Shown here in pieces: positions 25,402 through 34,033 of a DNA stretch of 64,000 nucleotides. Origin of the DNA: Actinomycetes bacterium (GTDB lineage: Bacteria; Actinomycetota; Acidimicrobiia; Acidimicrobiales; RAAP-2); assembly GCA_021791145.1 (NCBI GenBank), contig JAJYXE010000035.1:34778-98777 (forward strand), given 5' to 3'. Position 1 is the first letter of the stretch. The number at the start of each line of letters is the position of its first letter. A model generated the notes under the pieces. That model was given only the letters and a program-made list of their open reading frames with translations. It was not told where the DNA came from and did no database searches. A program made the translations under genes and the position numbers.

Positions 25402-26678
25402 GCGCGGCGGCCGCCGCGTCGACAGGACCGCTGCCCCACGACGGCTCGGTGCTGGTGGTGGGCGCCGGGCTGGCTGGCTTGCGTGCAGCGCAAGCGCTCC
25501 GGCAGGGCGGCTTCGCCGGCTCGCTCGTGATGGTGGGCGACGAGCTCCACTGCCCCTACGACCGGCCTCCGCTCTCGAAACAGGTGCTCGCAGGAACGTG
25601 GCCCCCCACACGGGCGGTCCTGGTGGACCGCCACCAGCTCGAAGAGCTGGGGGTGGACCTTCGCCTGGGGCGGCGTGCGGAGTCCCTCGACGCGGAGGCC
25701 CGCCGGGTGACGCTCGATGACGGGACCGCACTGCAGGCGGATGGGGTCGTGATCGCGACCGGCGCCCGCCCGCGCCGGCTGCCCGGGACCGAGGCGCTCG
25801 GGAGCGGGGTGGGCGTGCTGCGGACGCTCGACGACTGCGAGCGGCTCCGCGCGGCGGTCCTGGACGCCTCGCCGGGGTGCAGGGTGGTCGTCGTGGGCGC
25901 GGGGTTCATCGGCTCGGAGGTCGCAGCGACCTGCGCAGGGCTCGGATGCGCGGTCACGGTGCTCGAAGCGCTGCCCGTCCCGCTCGCGCAGGCGCTCGGG
26001 GAGCGGGTCGGAGGCGCGCTCGGCGCCCTGCACCCGCGCCACGGGGTGGCGCTGCGCACCGGCGTCGCGGTGAAGGCCGTGCGCTCGCGCGCGCCTGCGC
26101 AGGGAGCCCTCTACGAGGTCGAGCTCCACGATGGCGGGGCGCTCCCGGCCGACGTGGTCGTCGTGGGGATCGGCGTCGTGCCGAACACCGAGTGGCTCGA
26201 GGGCTCGGGCCTCGAGATGGCCGACGGGGTCGTGTGCGACCACGCGCTGTTCGCCGCCGACGGCGTGGTGTGCGCCGGCGACCTGTGCCGCTGGCGCTGG
26301 CGGCATCTCGGCGAGGAGCAGTCGCGTCGGATCGAGCACTGGGAGGCAGCCTCCCAGATGGGCGCGGCAGCGGCGAGGAGCCTTTTGGCCGGAAGGAGGC
26401 ACGCCGAGCCGTTCGACCCCGTCCCGTACTTCTGGTCCGACCAGTACGGGCTGCGGGTCCAGGTGCTCGGCTGTCCCGAGCCCACCGACGAGGTCGCCGT
26501 GTCGCCCGGCGGCTTCGACGCAGAGGACGGGAAGTTCGTCGCGCTCTACGGGCGGGGCGGGAGGCTGAGCGGGGCGATCGCCGTCTCACGGCCTCGTCAG
26601 CTCATGGCGTTTCGGCCGCTCCTTGCGGCGGGGGCCAGCTTCGCCGACGCGCGGGTGCTGCTCGGGGCGGAGGCCTGA
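25398..26678 (+). CDS. FAD-dependent pyridine nucleotide-disulfide family reductase (ferredoxin reductase-like)
   Basis: The 426-residue protein has two Rossmann motifs, an FAD site (VVGAGLAGLRAAQALR) and an NAD(P)H site (VVVVGAGFIGSEVA), with the YDRPPLSK and ATGARPRRLPG segments that mark the rhodocoxin/putidaredoxin reductase branch. No redox-active CxxC is present, as expected for that branch. Such enzymes pass electrons from NAD(P)H to a ferredoxin serving cytochromes P450 or dioxygenases; no ferredoxin gene is adjacent. The ATG overlaps the MBL stop. Its 3' end overlaps the convergent transglutaminase gene by 82 bp. Confidence 0.9.
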   Translation: MSAAAAASTGPLPHDGSVLVVGAGLAGLRAAQALRQGGFAGSLVMVGDELHCPYDRPPLSKQVLAGTWPPTRAVLVDRHQLEELGVDLRLGRRAESLDAEARRVTLDDGTALQADGVVIATGARPRRLPGTEALGSGVGVLRTLDDCERLRAAVLDASPGCRVVVVGAGFIGSEVAATCAGLGCAVTVLEALPVPLAQALGERVGGALGALHPRHGVALRTGVAVKAVRSRAPAQGALYEVELHDGGALPADVVVVGIGVVPNTEWLEGSGLEMADGVVCDHALFAADGVVCAGDLCRWRWRHLGEEQSRRIEHWEAASQMGAAAARSLLAGRRHAEPFDPVPYFWSDQYGLRVQVLGCPEPTDEVAVSPGGFDAEDGKFVALYGRGGRLSGAIAVSRPRQLMAFRPLLAAGASFADARVLLGAEA

Positions 26679-28963
26679 CGGCCGGCTCGACGGCGGGCGT
26701 GGTGTCGCACCGCTCGCCGAACCCGGCGGGCCTCTTGGACGTGGCGACGCCCGGCGGCCCGCGCCGGCGAACCGCCGCGCTCGCGACGGCCCTCGTCCCG
26801 GTCCCACGCCGCTCGCCCGGCCAGGGAGGCGAGCGCACGTGCACGTGACGACGCGCTCGGTGCGCCCTCGGGGACGTCCTTGAGGACGTCCCCGAGGGCG
26901 TCTGTCGAGGTGCTCTCCACTGCACCCTCCACTGCACCCTCCACTGCACCCTCCACTGCACCTCCCAAGAGGTCGTCGAGCGCGCCGGCGATCGACTCGA
27001 GCGTGGTCCCGGGCCTGCACGCGAGGTTCGCGTGGCGCGCGGCCCGCTCCAGCTCGCGGGTCACCTTGGTGCGCCACGTCCGCGGGCGTCTCCGTCGCCA
27101 GAGGTACGCGAGCCCGGCGAGCGCGAGCAGCGCCGCGACGGCGGCGGCGGGGGCCACAAGGACGCGGCGCAGGGTGGCCGCCAGGTCGTGGCCGAGCGTT
27201 GACGCCGTCGTGGGGTTCTCGGTGGGGACGAGGGCCGTCGGGTCGAAGCTCTGCCAGCCGTAGCCGGGGAACCACACCTGCACCCACGCGTGAGCGTCCT
27301 TGGCCTGCTCGTCGTAGAGGCCGGTGATCGGATCGAAGCGGCCCGGCACGTACCCGACCGCCTCGCGGGCAGGGATCCCGAGCGTCCGGAGCATGACGGC
27401 GAGGGAGGTGCTGATCTGCTCGCAAAAGCCGCGGCGCGATCCGAAGAGGAACTGGACCACCGAGTCCTGGCCGGGCGCGAGCGGGGGGATGTCGAGCGTG
27501 TAGCGGGTGTGCGAGCCGATCCAGTGCTCCAACGCCTCGATCTTCGAGACGACCGTCGTGTCGTGCGACGTGACCCTGCGGGCCAGCGCCGCGACCCGCG
27601 GGTAATGGCGGGGGAGCTGCAAGTCCTCCCGCCTCACGGCGGCTGTGAGCCCTGCCGTGCCGTTCGACCTGGCGAGGGCCGCGCTGCTCGGCGTGGCGAC
27701 TGTCGACAGGACGCTGTAGACCGAACCGGCGCCCAGCGCGCGTGGGGTGCGGATGGCCCCGTTCACCCCGACGTAGAGACGCCGGGTGGGGATCCACACC
27801 GCCGTCGCCTGGTCGGCGTGGAGGACCAGGTTCGACGCGGGTGCAGCGAGATAGAAGGTCTGGTAGTCCGGCTGGACGGCGCTCCGGCGAGCGAGCGAGA
27901 TCGAGCGGGTGGCAGCGTCCGGCTCCCCGGTGGGCGAGAACGCGCTCGGTCCCAGCGCGAAGGGCGACCCGCCCGTGAGGACGGCCCAAGGCCGCGCGCG
28001 GCCCGAGCCGGGTTTCGCGCCGGATGGCGGCGGTCCGGTCTCGCGCCATGACCTTCCCGACCAGGTGTCGTAGGTCTCGGCGATCCAGTAGGACGGTCGG
28101 TCCGCCCGCACCCGGAGCACGACCTCGCTGCCGAGACCGGGACGCAGGGCCGTGTCGAGCGGGCCTGCGAAGCCGAGGAAGCCCCCGACGCCGGTCGGCC
28201 CGGACGCGGACGCCGGAGCGAGGTCCGTCGAGCGGGGGGCAGGCACCACGCGTGGGGCCGGGCCGGCCGTGCCCCCGGCGCCTGTGGTCCCGCTGGCTCC
28301 GGCGCCTGTGCCGCCGCCGCCGGCGAACGAGAGCGTCGGCGGCCGTGGCGGGGGAAGGAAGGTGACGAGCAGCCCCGCCACGAGGAGCGCAGTCGCGCTC
28401 GACGCGACGGCCGGCAGTGGGCGCGACCACGATCCATTGGCCATGGAGGACCACGAGGCATGCAGGGCGAGGAGCCCGAGCGCCGCCCAGAGGGCGACGT
28501 AGACGCCGAAGGAGAGGTCGATGGCCTGCGCGCCGGCGATTGCCATGAGCGTCGCCGAACCGGCCAGCGAGAAGCCGATGTCCTTGCGCGCGGGCATGTC
28601 GAAGGCGTGCGCGGCGAGCATCGCGCTGAAGAGCACCGCGAGCGGGTCCTCCACGCCGCGCAGCCTTCCTGCGGCCGCGGCCGACGAGACCGTGACGAAG
28701 AACCACGCGAACGCGCCGAGCATCGCAGCTGCGAGGAGCACCTTCAGGTGCGGAAGCGGCCTCGTCCGGCGCAGGTGCGAAAAGAGGCTCCCCGCGCACA
28801 AGAGCGCCGCGACGAGGGCCGCGAACCACGCGGGCAGCTCGCCCTGTCCCGCGCACGCGGCGATCGCCACGCACACCGCACCTGCAGCCGACGTCCGGAG
28901 CGCCACCGAGTGCTCGGCCGGCCAGCTCCGCCCGGCGCGCAAAAGGGGCATGAACCTGCTCAC
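26597..28963 (-). CDS. Transglutaminase-like membrane protein (TgpA/DUF3488 type)
   Basis: The 788-residue protein has an N-terminal block of six or so membrane helices (about 20-200), an extracytoplasmic transglutaminase domain with a complete Cys514-His558-Asp574 triad (RRGFCEQIS, DAHAWVQVWFPGYGW, FDPT), another helix (about 600-625) and a cytoplasmic DUF4129-type region. The last 120 residues are low-complexity, contain Val-Glu-Gly-Ala repeats and cross into the antisense of the FAD reductase gene. With MoxR and DUF58 upstream in 4-bp overlaps this is the standard MoxR-DUF58-TgpA module, probably acting at the cell envelope. The GTG at 28963 overlaps the DUF58 stop. Confidence 0.9.
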   Translation of the reverse strand: MSRFMPLLRAGRSWPAEHSVALRTSAAGAVCVAIAACAGQGELPAWFAALVAALLCAGSLFSHLRRTRPLPHLKVLLAAAMLGAFAWFFVTVSSAAAAGRLRGVEDPLAVLFSAMLAAHAFDMPARKDIGFSLAGSATLMAIAGAQAIDLSFGVYVALWAALGLLALHASWSSMANGSWSRPLPAVASSATALLVAGLLVTFLPPPRPPTLSFAGGGGTGAGASGTTGAGGTAGPAPRVVPAPRSTDLAPASASGPTGVGGFLGFAGPLDTALRPGLGSEVVLRVRADRPSYWIAETYDTWSGRSWRETGPPPSGAKPGSGRARPWAVLTGGSPFALGPSAFSPTGEPDAATRSISLARRSAVQPDYQTFYLAAPASNLVLHADQATAVWIPTRRLYVGVNGAIRTPRALGAGSVYSVLSTVATPSSAALARSNGTAGLTAAVRREDLQLPRHYPRVAALARRVTSHDTTVVSKIEALEHWIGSHTRYTLDIPPLAPGQDSVVQFLFGSRRGFCEQISTSLAVMLRTLGIPAREAVGYVPGRFDPITGLYDEQAKDAHAWVQVWFPGYGWQSFDPTALVPTENPTTASTLGHDLAATLRRVLVAPAAAVAALLALAGLAYLWRRRRPRTWRTKVTRELERAARHANLACRPGTTLESIAGALDDLLGGAVEGAVEGAVEGAVESTSTDALGDVLKDVPEGAPSASSRARALASLAGRAAWDRDEGRRERGGSPARAAGRRHVQEARRVRRAVRHHARRRAGRQASAPSSTRASAKLAPAARSGRNAMS
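26863..26900. terminator. Perfect 17-bp hairpin, possible transcription barrier
   Basis: CGCCCTCGGGGACGTCC (26863-26879) is followed by a TTGA loop and its exact complement (26884-26900). It lies 185 bp after the plus-strand FAD reductase stop, inside the low-complexity tail of the convergent transglutaminase gene. No T-run follows on either strand, so it is not a standard intrinsic terminator, but the position between convergent transcripts suggests a bidirectional end. Confidence 0.45.
26915..26962. repeat. 12-bp tandem repeat, 4 identical copies
   Basis: Four exact copies of CTCCACTGCACC encode Val-Glu-Gly-Ala repeats on the minus strand, in the C-terminal tail of the transglutaminase protein. 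Confidence 0.93.
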
Positions 28964-29925
28964 TCCGGCCCCTGCGGCAAGCTCGCGGGCGAGGAGGGCG
29001 CGCCGCCGAGGGGGCGTCCCCACGGGGCGCCGGTGCGCGGGAGGGCGCGAGCGAGCCGCTTTCCCGCCGCGTCCATCGTGGTCACGGGGGCGACGACCTC
29101 GCCCTCGGGGTGGGCGGTCCTGAGCTCCACCGCCACGCCGGCGAGGAGCAGCGCGCGGACGGTCGCCATCACCCGCTCGGCGTGCCGCTCCGCGGCGTCG
29201 GGGTCTGTCGGCAGCAGGCCCTCGACGGTCGCGGTCTGCGGTTCGGGGCGCTGGGGCTCTCGGACCATGAGCGACCCCGTGTGCGCAGTCGCGCGCCAGT
29301 GCACGAGCGCCCGCCGGTCGCCGGGCTCGTACGGGCGCACCCCGCGCTGTCCTGCGCCGCGCCCGGGTCCCGTCCCAGGGGTCTCGTCGCCGGGGGTCTC
29401 GTCTCGTGGGTCCTGTGTGCGCGCCGTGCGGGTGCCGGCGTCCCCCCTCCCGACGCGTGGTGCGACGGCGACGGGGCGAGGGAGCGCCAGCGTGTCGGTG
29501 CGCGTCCACCACAGGATCCCGAAGGGTGCGGCGCTCGAGATGGCGACCCTCACGTGGTGGAGCTCCCCGCGGTGCTCGGGGCGGACCTCGAGCGCCGCGT
29601 GCCGGCGCCCGGGGACCATGACGACCGGGCCCGGGGGGTCGAGGGGCTGGACCTCGACGGGCGCGGACGAGACGACCTCGACGACGACGGCCGCGCCTGC
29701 CGTCCCGCCGGCTGGGGCGGAGACGACGTGACACCGGGCGCGCGCGACCGCGACCGCTGGAGCGAGCATCCCGACCACGAGGCCGCCGGCCACCAGCGCG
29801 CCCACCGCTTGGGCCCACCCGGCGCCTGCGTCGTGGGCGACCGCGCCCCACACGGCGAGCACCGCGGCGCTCGCGGCGACCGGCATCGCAGCCCGCCGGG
29901 GCCGCGGGAGCCGGTGCCCCGTCAC
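28960..29925 (-). CDS. DUF58 domain protein
   Basis: This 321-residue protein has two N-terminal membrane helices (about 14-60), a beta-rich middle part and the DUF58 signature GVRPYEPGDRRALVHWRATA (about 191-210). DUF58 proteins are partners of MoxR AAA+ ATPases and carry a von Willebrand-like fold, probably linking the ATPase to envelope targets. A short DETPG duplication lies at about residues 176-185, near the signature. Start and stop overlap the neighbouring moxR and transglutaminase genes by 3-4 bases, implying fixed stoichiometry. Confidence 0.9.
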   Translation of the reverse strand: MTGHRLPRPRRAAMPVAASAAVLAVWGAVAHDAGAGWAQAVGALVAGGLVVGMLAPAVAVARARCHVVSAPAGGTAGAAVVVEVVSSAPVEVQPLDPPGPVVMVPGRRHAALEVRPEHRGELHHVRVAISSAAPFGILWWTRTDTLALPRPVAVAPRVGRGDAGTRTARTQDPRDETPGDETPGTGPGRGAGQRGVRPYEPGDRRALVHWRATAHTGSLMVREPQRPEPQTATVEGLLPTDPDAAERHAERVMATVRALLLAGVAVELRTAHPEGEVVAPVTTMDAAGKRLARALPRTGAPWGRPLGGAPSSPASLPQGPE

Positions 29926-30959
29926 GGCCTCGGCACCGCGACGGAAGCCAGCACGTCACGCACGACCGTCGCGCGCTCCTCCGCCAGGGCGTCGACGACC
30001 AGCCGGTGCGCGAGCCCTGCGACGGCGACGGCCTGGACGTCGTCGGGGATCACGTAGGAGCGCCCGTCCAAGAGCGCGTGGGCCTGCGCGGAGCGCACGA
30101 GGGTGATCGACGCACGGGGGCTCGCGCCGAGGCGTACGGCGGTCGCCCCCCGGGTCGCGCGTGCGAGCCGGACCGCATAGGCCGCAACCTCGGCCGCCAC
30201 GTGGACCGTGGCGCACGCGTCGACCAGCTGTCCCCACTCGGCGGTCGAGCAGACCGGGCGAAGCTTGGCCAGCGCGTCCCGGCCTCCCTCGCCGAGCGCG
30301 AGCTCGAGCTCGGTCTCCGCGCCGGGGTAGCCGAGCTGGGTCGACAGGGCGAATCGGTCGAGCTGGCTCTCCACGAGCGGGTAGGTGCCGAGCTGGCCCG
30401 GGTTCTGGGTGGCGATGACGAGATGGGGGCGGGGGAGCGGCCAGCTCGCCCCGTCCACGGTGACCTGCTCCTCGGCCATCGCCTCGAGCAGCGCGGACTG
30501 GGTCCTCGGGGGGGTGCGGTTCAGCTCGTCGAGCAGCACCACGTGCGCGAAGACCGGTCCGGGACGGAACCGCCAGTCGCCGCGGTCCGGCGAGTAGACC
30601 GAGACGCCGGTGACGTCGGTCGGGAGCAGGTCGGTGTGACCCTGGATCCGCGAGAGCTCTGCGCCGAGCGCCGCGGCGAGGGTCCGGGCGAGCACGGTCT
30701 TGCCCGTGCCCGGGACGTCCTCGATGAGCAGGTGACCGCCGGAGACCGCCGCGCACACCGCCACGCTCACCGCGTCCGGCGCGCCGAGGATCACCCTGCC
30801 GACGGCCTCGTAGAGTGAGCGGGCGAGCGCCGCCGCGCCGTCGAGGTCCATCGCGTCCCCGGGCCCTTCTCCGGCGCCGGCGACACCGCTGGCGTCCGCT
30901 GCCGAGCAGGCCCCATCACGCCTCCGCTGCCCTGCCTCCCCGCTCCGCCACGCCGTCAC
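29922..30959 (-). CDS. MoxR-family AAA+ ATPase
   Basis: This 345-residue ATPase has Walker A in EDVPGTGKT (about 80-88), Walker B VVLLDELNR, the ATQNP sensor segment and the C-terminal AAA lid. MoxR proteins act as chaperones that insert cofactors or assemble complexes. The GTG at 30959 is preceded by AGGGGAG, a good ribosome site; a later ATG (30851) would give the more usual N-terminus without the 36-residue Ala/Gly-rich leader. It follows glpK by only 12 bp, so it is probably transcribed with the glycerol genes. Confidence 0.9.
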   Translation of the reverse strand: MTAWRSGEAGQRRRDGACSAADASGVAGAGEGPGDAMDLDGAAALARSLYEAVGRVILGAPDAVSVAVCAAVSGGHLLIEDVPGTGKTVLARTLAAALGAELSRIQGHTDLLPTDVTGVSVYSPDRGDWRFRPGPVFAHVVLLDELNRTPPRTQSALLEAMAEEQVTVDGASWPLPRPHLVIATQNPGQLGTYPLVESQLDRFALSTQLGYPGAETELELALGEGGRDALAKLRPVCSTAEWGQLVDACATVHVAAEVAAYAVRLARATRGATAVRLGASPRASITLVRSAQAHALLDGRSYVIPDDVQAVAVAGLAHRLVVDALAEERATVVRDVLASVAVPRP

Positions 30960-30971
30960 CCCGACACTCCC

Positions 30972-32477
30972 CTAGAACTCGATGCCCGACAGCTCGGGGA
31001 TGGTGCGCGCCGCCCGCTCCCTCGCCTCGAGCCACCGGCTGCGCAGCGCCTGCCGGGCCGCTGTCGACAGCCTAGGCTCGACGGTCTCTCTCGGGCGGTA
31101 GGCGGCGGCGATCTCGTCGGTCCCCGCCAGCGTGCCGACCGCGACGCTGGCCAGGAGCCCTGCGCCCAGGGTCGTCGCCTCCCGCTCCGCGGAGAGGTCC
31201 ACCGGCCGGCCGCACGCGTCGGCGAGCGCCTGGACGAACACCTTGTTCGCGCTCATGCCGCCGTCGACGCGCAGTGCGGCCACGGTCGCGGCGGCGTCCG
31301 CCTCGGCCGCCTCGAGGAGGTCCGCGCCGCGCTGCGCCACGCCCTCGAGCACCGCCCGGACGATCGCCGCGCGCCCGGTGCCGCGGGTGAGGCCGACGAG
31401 TGCGCCCCTTGCCCCGAAGTCCCACACCGGCGTGCCCATGCCCATGAGGGCCGGCACGAACCAGACGTCTTGCGCAGAGACGCAGGACGCGGCGATCGCC
31501 TCGGTCTCGGCCGGGCTCGTGACGATGCCGAGGTCCTCGCAGAGCCAGTCGACGCAGGCGCCCGCGGTCAGCATGATCGCCTCGCTCCCCCAGGTGAGCT
31601 CGCCGCCGCGACGCCACGCGACGATGGGGAAGGTCCCCGCCGGCGCACGCCCGGCGTGCGCGGGGGGCTCGGTTCCCGTGCACAGGTCCAGCATCCCCCC
31701 CGTGCCGAAGGTGGCCTTGGCGAGCCCGGGGCGCGTGCAGCCCTGCCCGACGAGCGACGCCTGCTGGTCGCCGATCAGCGCTGCGAGGGGCGGGCCCCCA
31801 CTGAGCGCGGACGCCTCCCCGAGCTGCCCGCACGAGTCGACCACCGCCGGGAGCACGGCCTCGGGGATCCTGAGCGCCTCGAGGACCCGCCCGTCCCAGC
31901 AGTCCCAGCGCGCGCCCTCTCCCGGCGCCAGCATCCCGGTGACCGCGGCGTTGGTCGCGTCCGTGACGTGGAGCCCCCCGCCGGGCCCTCCGGGTCCGCC
32001 CGCGAGCGTCCAGGCGACCCAGCTGTCCACGGTGCCCGCGCACAGCTCCCCGGACTGCGCCCTGGCCCGGTCGGGGTCGACGGCGTCGAGGATCGCCGCG
32101 ACTTTGGTCGCGGACATGTTCGGCGCGAGCCGGATCCCGTCGGCTTGCAACGTGAGGCACGTGAGGACCGTGCGGAGGTCCTGCCACCCGATGGCCGGCG
32201 CGAGCGGCACGCCCGTGCGACGGTCCCAGACGAGCGCCGTCGCGCGTTGGGTGGCGACGCCGACACCGTCGACGGGGCCTGACGCGTCGAGCACCGACGC
32301 GGCGAGCTCCACGACCGCACTGGCGAGCTCCGCCGCATCCAGCTCTGCGAGGCCGGGGGCGGGCGCGCTCGTCGAGAGCGGCGCGTGGCGGACGTGGGCG
32401 ACCGAGCCGTCGTCGCGGACGGCGGCGGCGCGCACGGCGCTCGAGCCGACGTCCACGACGAGGATGCTCCCGCTCAT
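30972..32477 (-). CDS. glpK: FGGY-family carbohydrate kinase, probable glycerol kinase
   Basis: The 501-residue protein has the two-lobed FGGY fold: N-terminal phosphate loop VVDVGSSAVRA, WQDLRT, the IGDQQASLVGQGC segment with the catalytic aspartate, FGTGGMLDL, and the C-terminal VDGGMSANKVF. GDQQA and WQD-R-T are typical of glycerol kinases, and glpD lies in the same operon, so ATP-dependent glycerol 3-phosphate formation is the best guess; a related polyol or sugar kinase remains possible because the N-terminal loop is not the classical DQGTTS. The ATG overlaps the preceding stop by 4 bases. Confidence 0.8.
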   Translation of the reverse strand: MSGSILVVDVGSSAVRAAAVRDDGSVAHVRHAPLSTSAPAPGLAELDAAELASAVVELAASVLDASGPVDGVGVATQRATALVWDRRTGVPLAPAIGWQDLRTVLTCLTLQADGIRLAPNMSATKVAAILDAVDPDRARAQSGELCAGTVDSWVAWTLAGGPGGPGGGLHVTDATNAAVTGMLAPGEGARWDCWDGRVLEALRIPEAVLPAVVDSCGQLGEASALSGGPPLAALIGDQQASLVGQGCTRPGLAKATFGTGGMLDLCTGTEPPAHAGRAPAGTFPIVAWRRGGELTWGSEAIMLTAGACVDWLCEDLGIVTSPAETEAIAASCVSAQDVWFVPALMGMGTPVWDFGARGALVGLTRGTGRAAIVRAVLEGVAQRGADLLEAAEADAAATVAALRVDGGMSANKVFVQALADACGRPVDLSAEREATTLGAGLLASVAVGTLAGTDEIAAAYRPRETVEPRLSTAARQALRSRWLEARERAARTIPELSGIEF

Positions 32478-34033
32478 GGCCAGCCCACCTCGCCGAAGGG
32501 GCTCGGGATGCCGAGCTTCCCGGGGTTGAGGATCCCTGCGGGGTCGAGGGCGCGCTTGAGCGAGACGAGGACGCCGTGGGCGTCGCCGAGCGCGTGCGCA
32601 AGGAACCGGGCCCGGTTGAGCCCGATGCCGTGGTGATGACTGATGGCCGCGTCCTGTGCGATGACCGCGTCGACGAGGGCGTCCCAGGCCCGGCGGTAGT
32701 AGCTCTCGGCGTCGAGGACGCCGCCGGGGCCTTCCTCGGCCCCGGGGCCGCCTCCGTGCTCGCGTGCCGAGCCGGTGCCGGCGAAGGTGAAGTAGAGGCA
32801 GGCGCCGTCGAGGTAGGCGTGCGAGAGGTGCACGGACGCTGCAATCGTGCCGCTGAGCCCGCGCAACCCCGCGACGACGTCCAGGGCGAGCGCGGGGAGC
32901 GTCGACCAGCGGGCCGCCACCTCGGCGGTGTCGACGACGATGCCCGCGCGCCACAGCGGCGCGAGCGCCGAGGTGTCGTTGCGCGTGGCGAGCCAGTGGG
33001 CGACGAGCCCGTCGTCGAGGCGGTTCGCGCAGCTGCACTCCTCGTCGACCACGGCCAACGTCGCGGCGAGCAGCCCCGGGTCGGCCTCGTCGAGGACGAC
33101 CAGCACGCAGCCCGTGGTGTGCCCGAAGCCACGCTCGGACTCCGCTTGGTCGTAGAGACGAAGGACCGCGGGCGTCGCCCCGCGCCGGAGGATGCGCCTG
33201 CAGGCGTCGAGCCCCTCGTCGAAGCTCGGGAAGCAAAATGCCCTTCGACCGTCGCCTGCAGGGAGCGGGTGCACCCGCAGCCACGCACGCGTGATCACTC
33301 CGAGCAGGCCTTCGCTGCCCACGAACAGCTGGGTCAGGTCGGGGCCGGTCGCAGCGCGCGGCGCCACCTTCCCGGTGCGCACGAGACCCCCGTCGGCGAG
33401 CGCCACCTCGAGGCCGACCACCATGTCCTCGATCTTCCCGTAGCGGGTCGAGTACTGCCCGGCGCTGCGGCAGGCGAGCCATCCGCCCACGGTCGACAGG
33501 TCGATCGACTGGGGCCAGTGGCCGAGCGTGTAGCCGGTGCCGGTGGCCCGCAGCCGCTCCTCGAGCTCTCTGCCGTTGACGCCGGCGGGCACCTCGGCGA
33601 CCAGCGAGATCTCGTCCACCTCGACGTCGCCGACCAACCCGGTGCAGTCGAGGGCGACGCCGCCGAAGAGCGGGACGGCGCCGCCGCAGACCCCGCTCCT
33701 CCCGCCCATCGCGGTGACCGGGACCAGCTCGCCGGCGCAGGCGGCCAGCACCTCGGCCACCTGGGCGGCGGAGGTCGGGCGCACGACCGCGTCGGGCCGG
33801 GCGGGCACGCGGCCCGCTGCGGCCCAGCCGAGCGCGAGCGGCCACCAGTCGCGCCCGGCCTCGGCGCGGGCAGCCGCCCCGAGCTCGACGGCTCCGCCTT
33901 CCCGGCGCACGCGCGCGAGGATCGCCTCGGGCACCGCGACCCGTCGGCAGGCGATCCGTTCCCCGGCAGCCCTCGCACCCCCCTCGATGGGCGACGGAGG
34001 GATCGGCGCCCACGTCCTCGTGCCCGCTGTCAA
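32474..34033 (-). CDS. FAD-linked oxidase, alkyldihydroxyacetonephosphate synthase-like
   Basis: This 519-residue flavoprotein has a PCMH/vanillyl-alcohol-oxidase FAD fold: the loop MGGRSGVCGGAVP binds the pyrophosphate, STVGGWLACRSAGQYSTRYG covers the flavin, and the C-terminal SHHHGIG motif is the triple-histidine active-site signature of AGPS enzymes. AGPS makes the ether bond of alkyl-DHAP; bacterial homologues beside glpD may instead oxidise glycerol-type substrates. The TTG at 34033 is preferred because it overlaps the glpD stop (TTGA) and follows GAGGAGAG. Placement between glpD and glpK ties it to glycerol 3-phosphate metabolism. Confidence 0.82.
   Translation of the reverse strand: MTAGTRTWAPIPPSPIEGGARAAGERIACRRVAVPEAILARVRREGGAVELGAAARAEAGRDWWPLALGWAAAGRVPARPDAVVRPTSAAQVAEVLAACAGELVPVTAMGGRSGVCGGAVPLFGGVALDCTGLVGDVEVDEISLVAEVPAGVNGRELEERLRATGTGYTLGHWPQSIDLSTVGGWLACRSAGQYSTRYGKIEDMVVGLEVALADGGLVRTGKVAPRAATGPDLTQLFVGSEGLLGVITRAWLRVHPLPAGDGRRAFCFPSFDEGLDACRRILRRGATPAVLRLYDQAESERGFGHTTGCVLVVLDEADPGLLAATLAVVDEECSCANRLDDGLVAHWLATRNDTSALAPLWRAGIVVDTAEVAARWSTLPALALDVVAGLRGLSGTIAASVHLSHAYLDGACLYFTFAGTGSAREHGGGPGAEEGPGGVLDAESYYRRAWDALVDAVIAQDAAISHHHGIGLNRARFLAHALGDAHGVLVSLKRALDPAGILNPGKLGIPSPFGEVGWP

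Noticed and set aside
30972..32477. Xylulokinase for the FGGY kinase
   Set aside because: The GDQQA and WQDLRT motifs and the glpD neighbour favour glycerol kinase, although the substrate is not certain.
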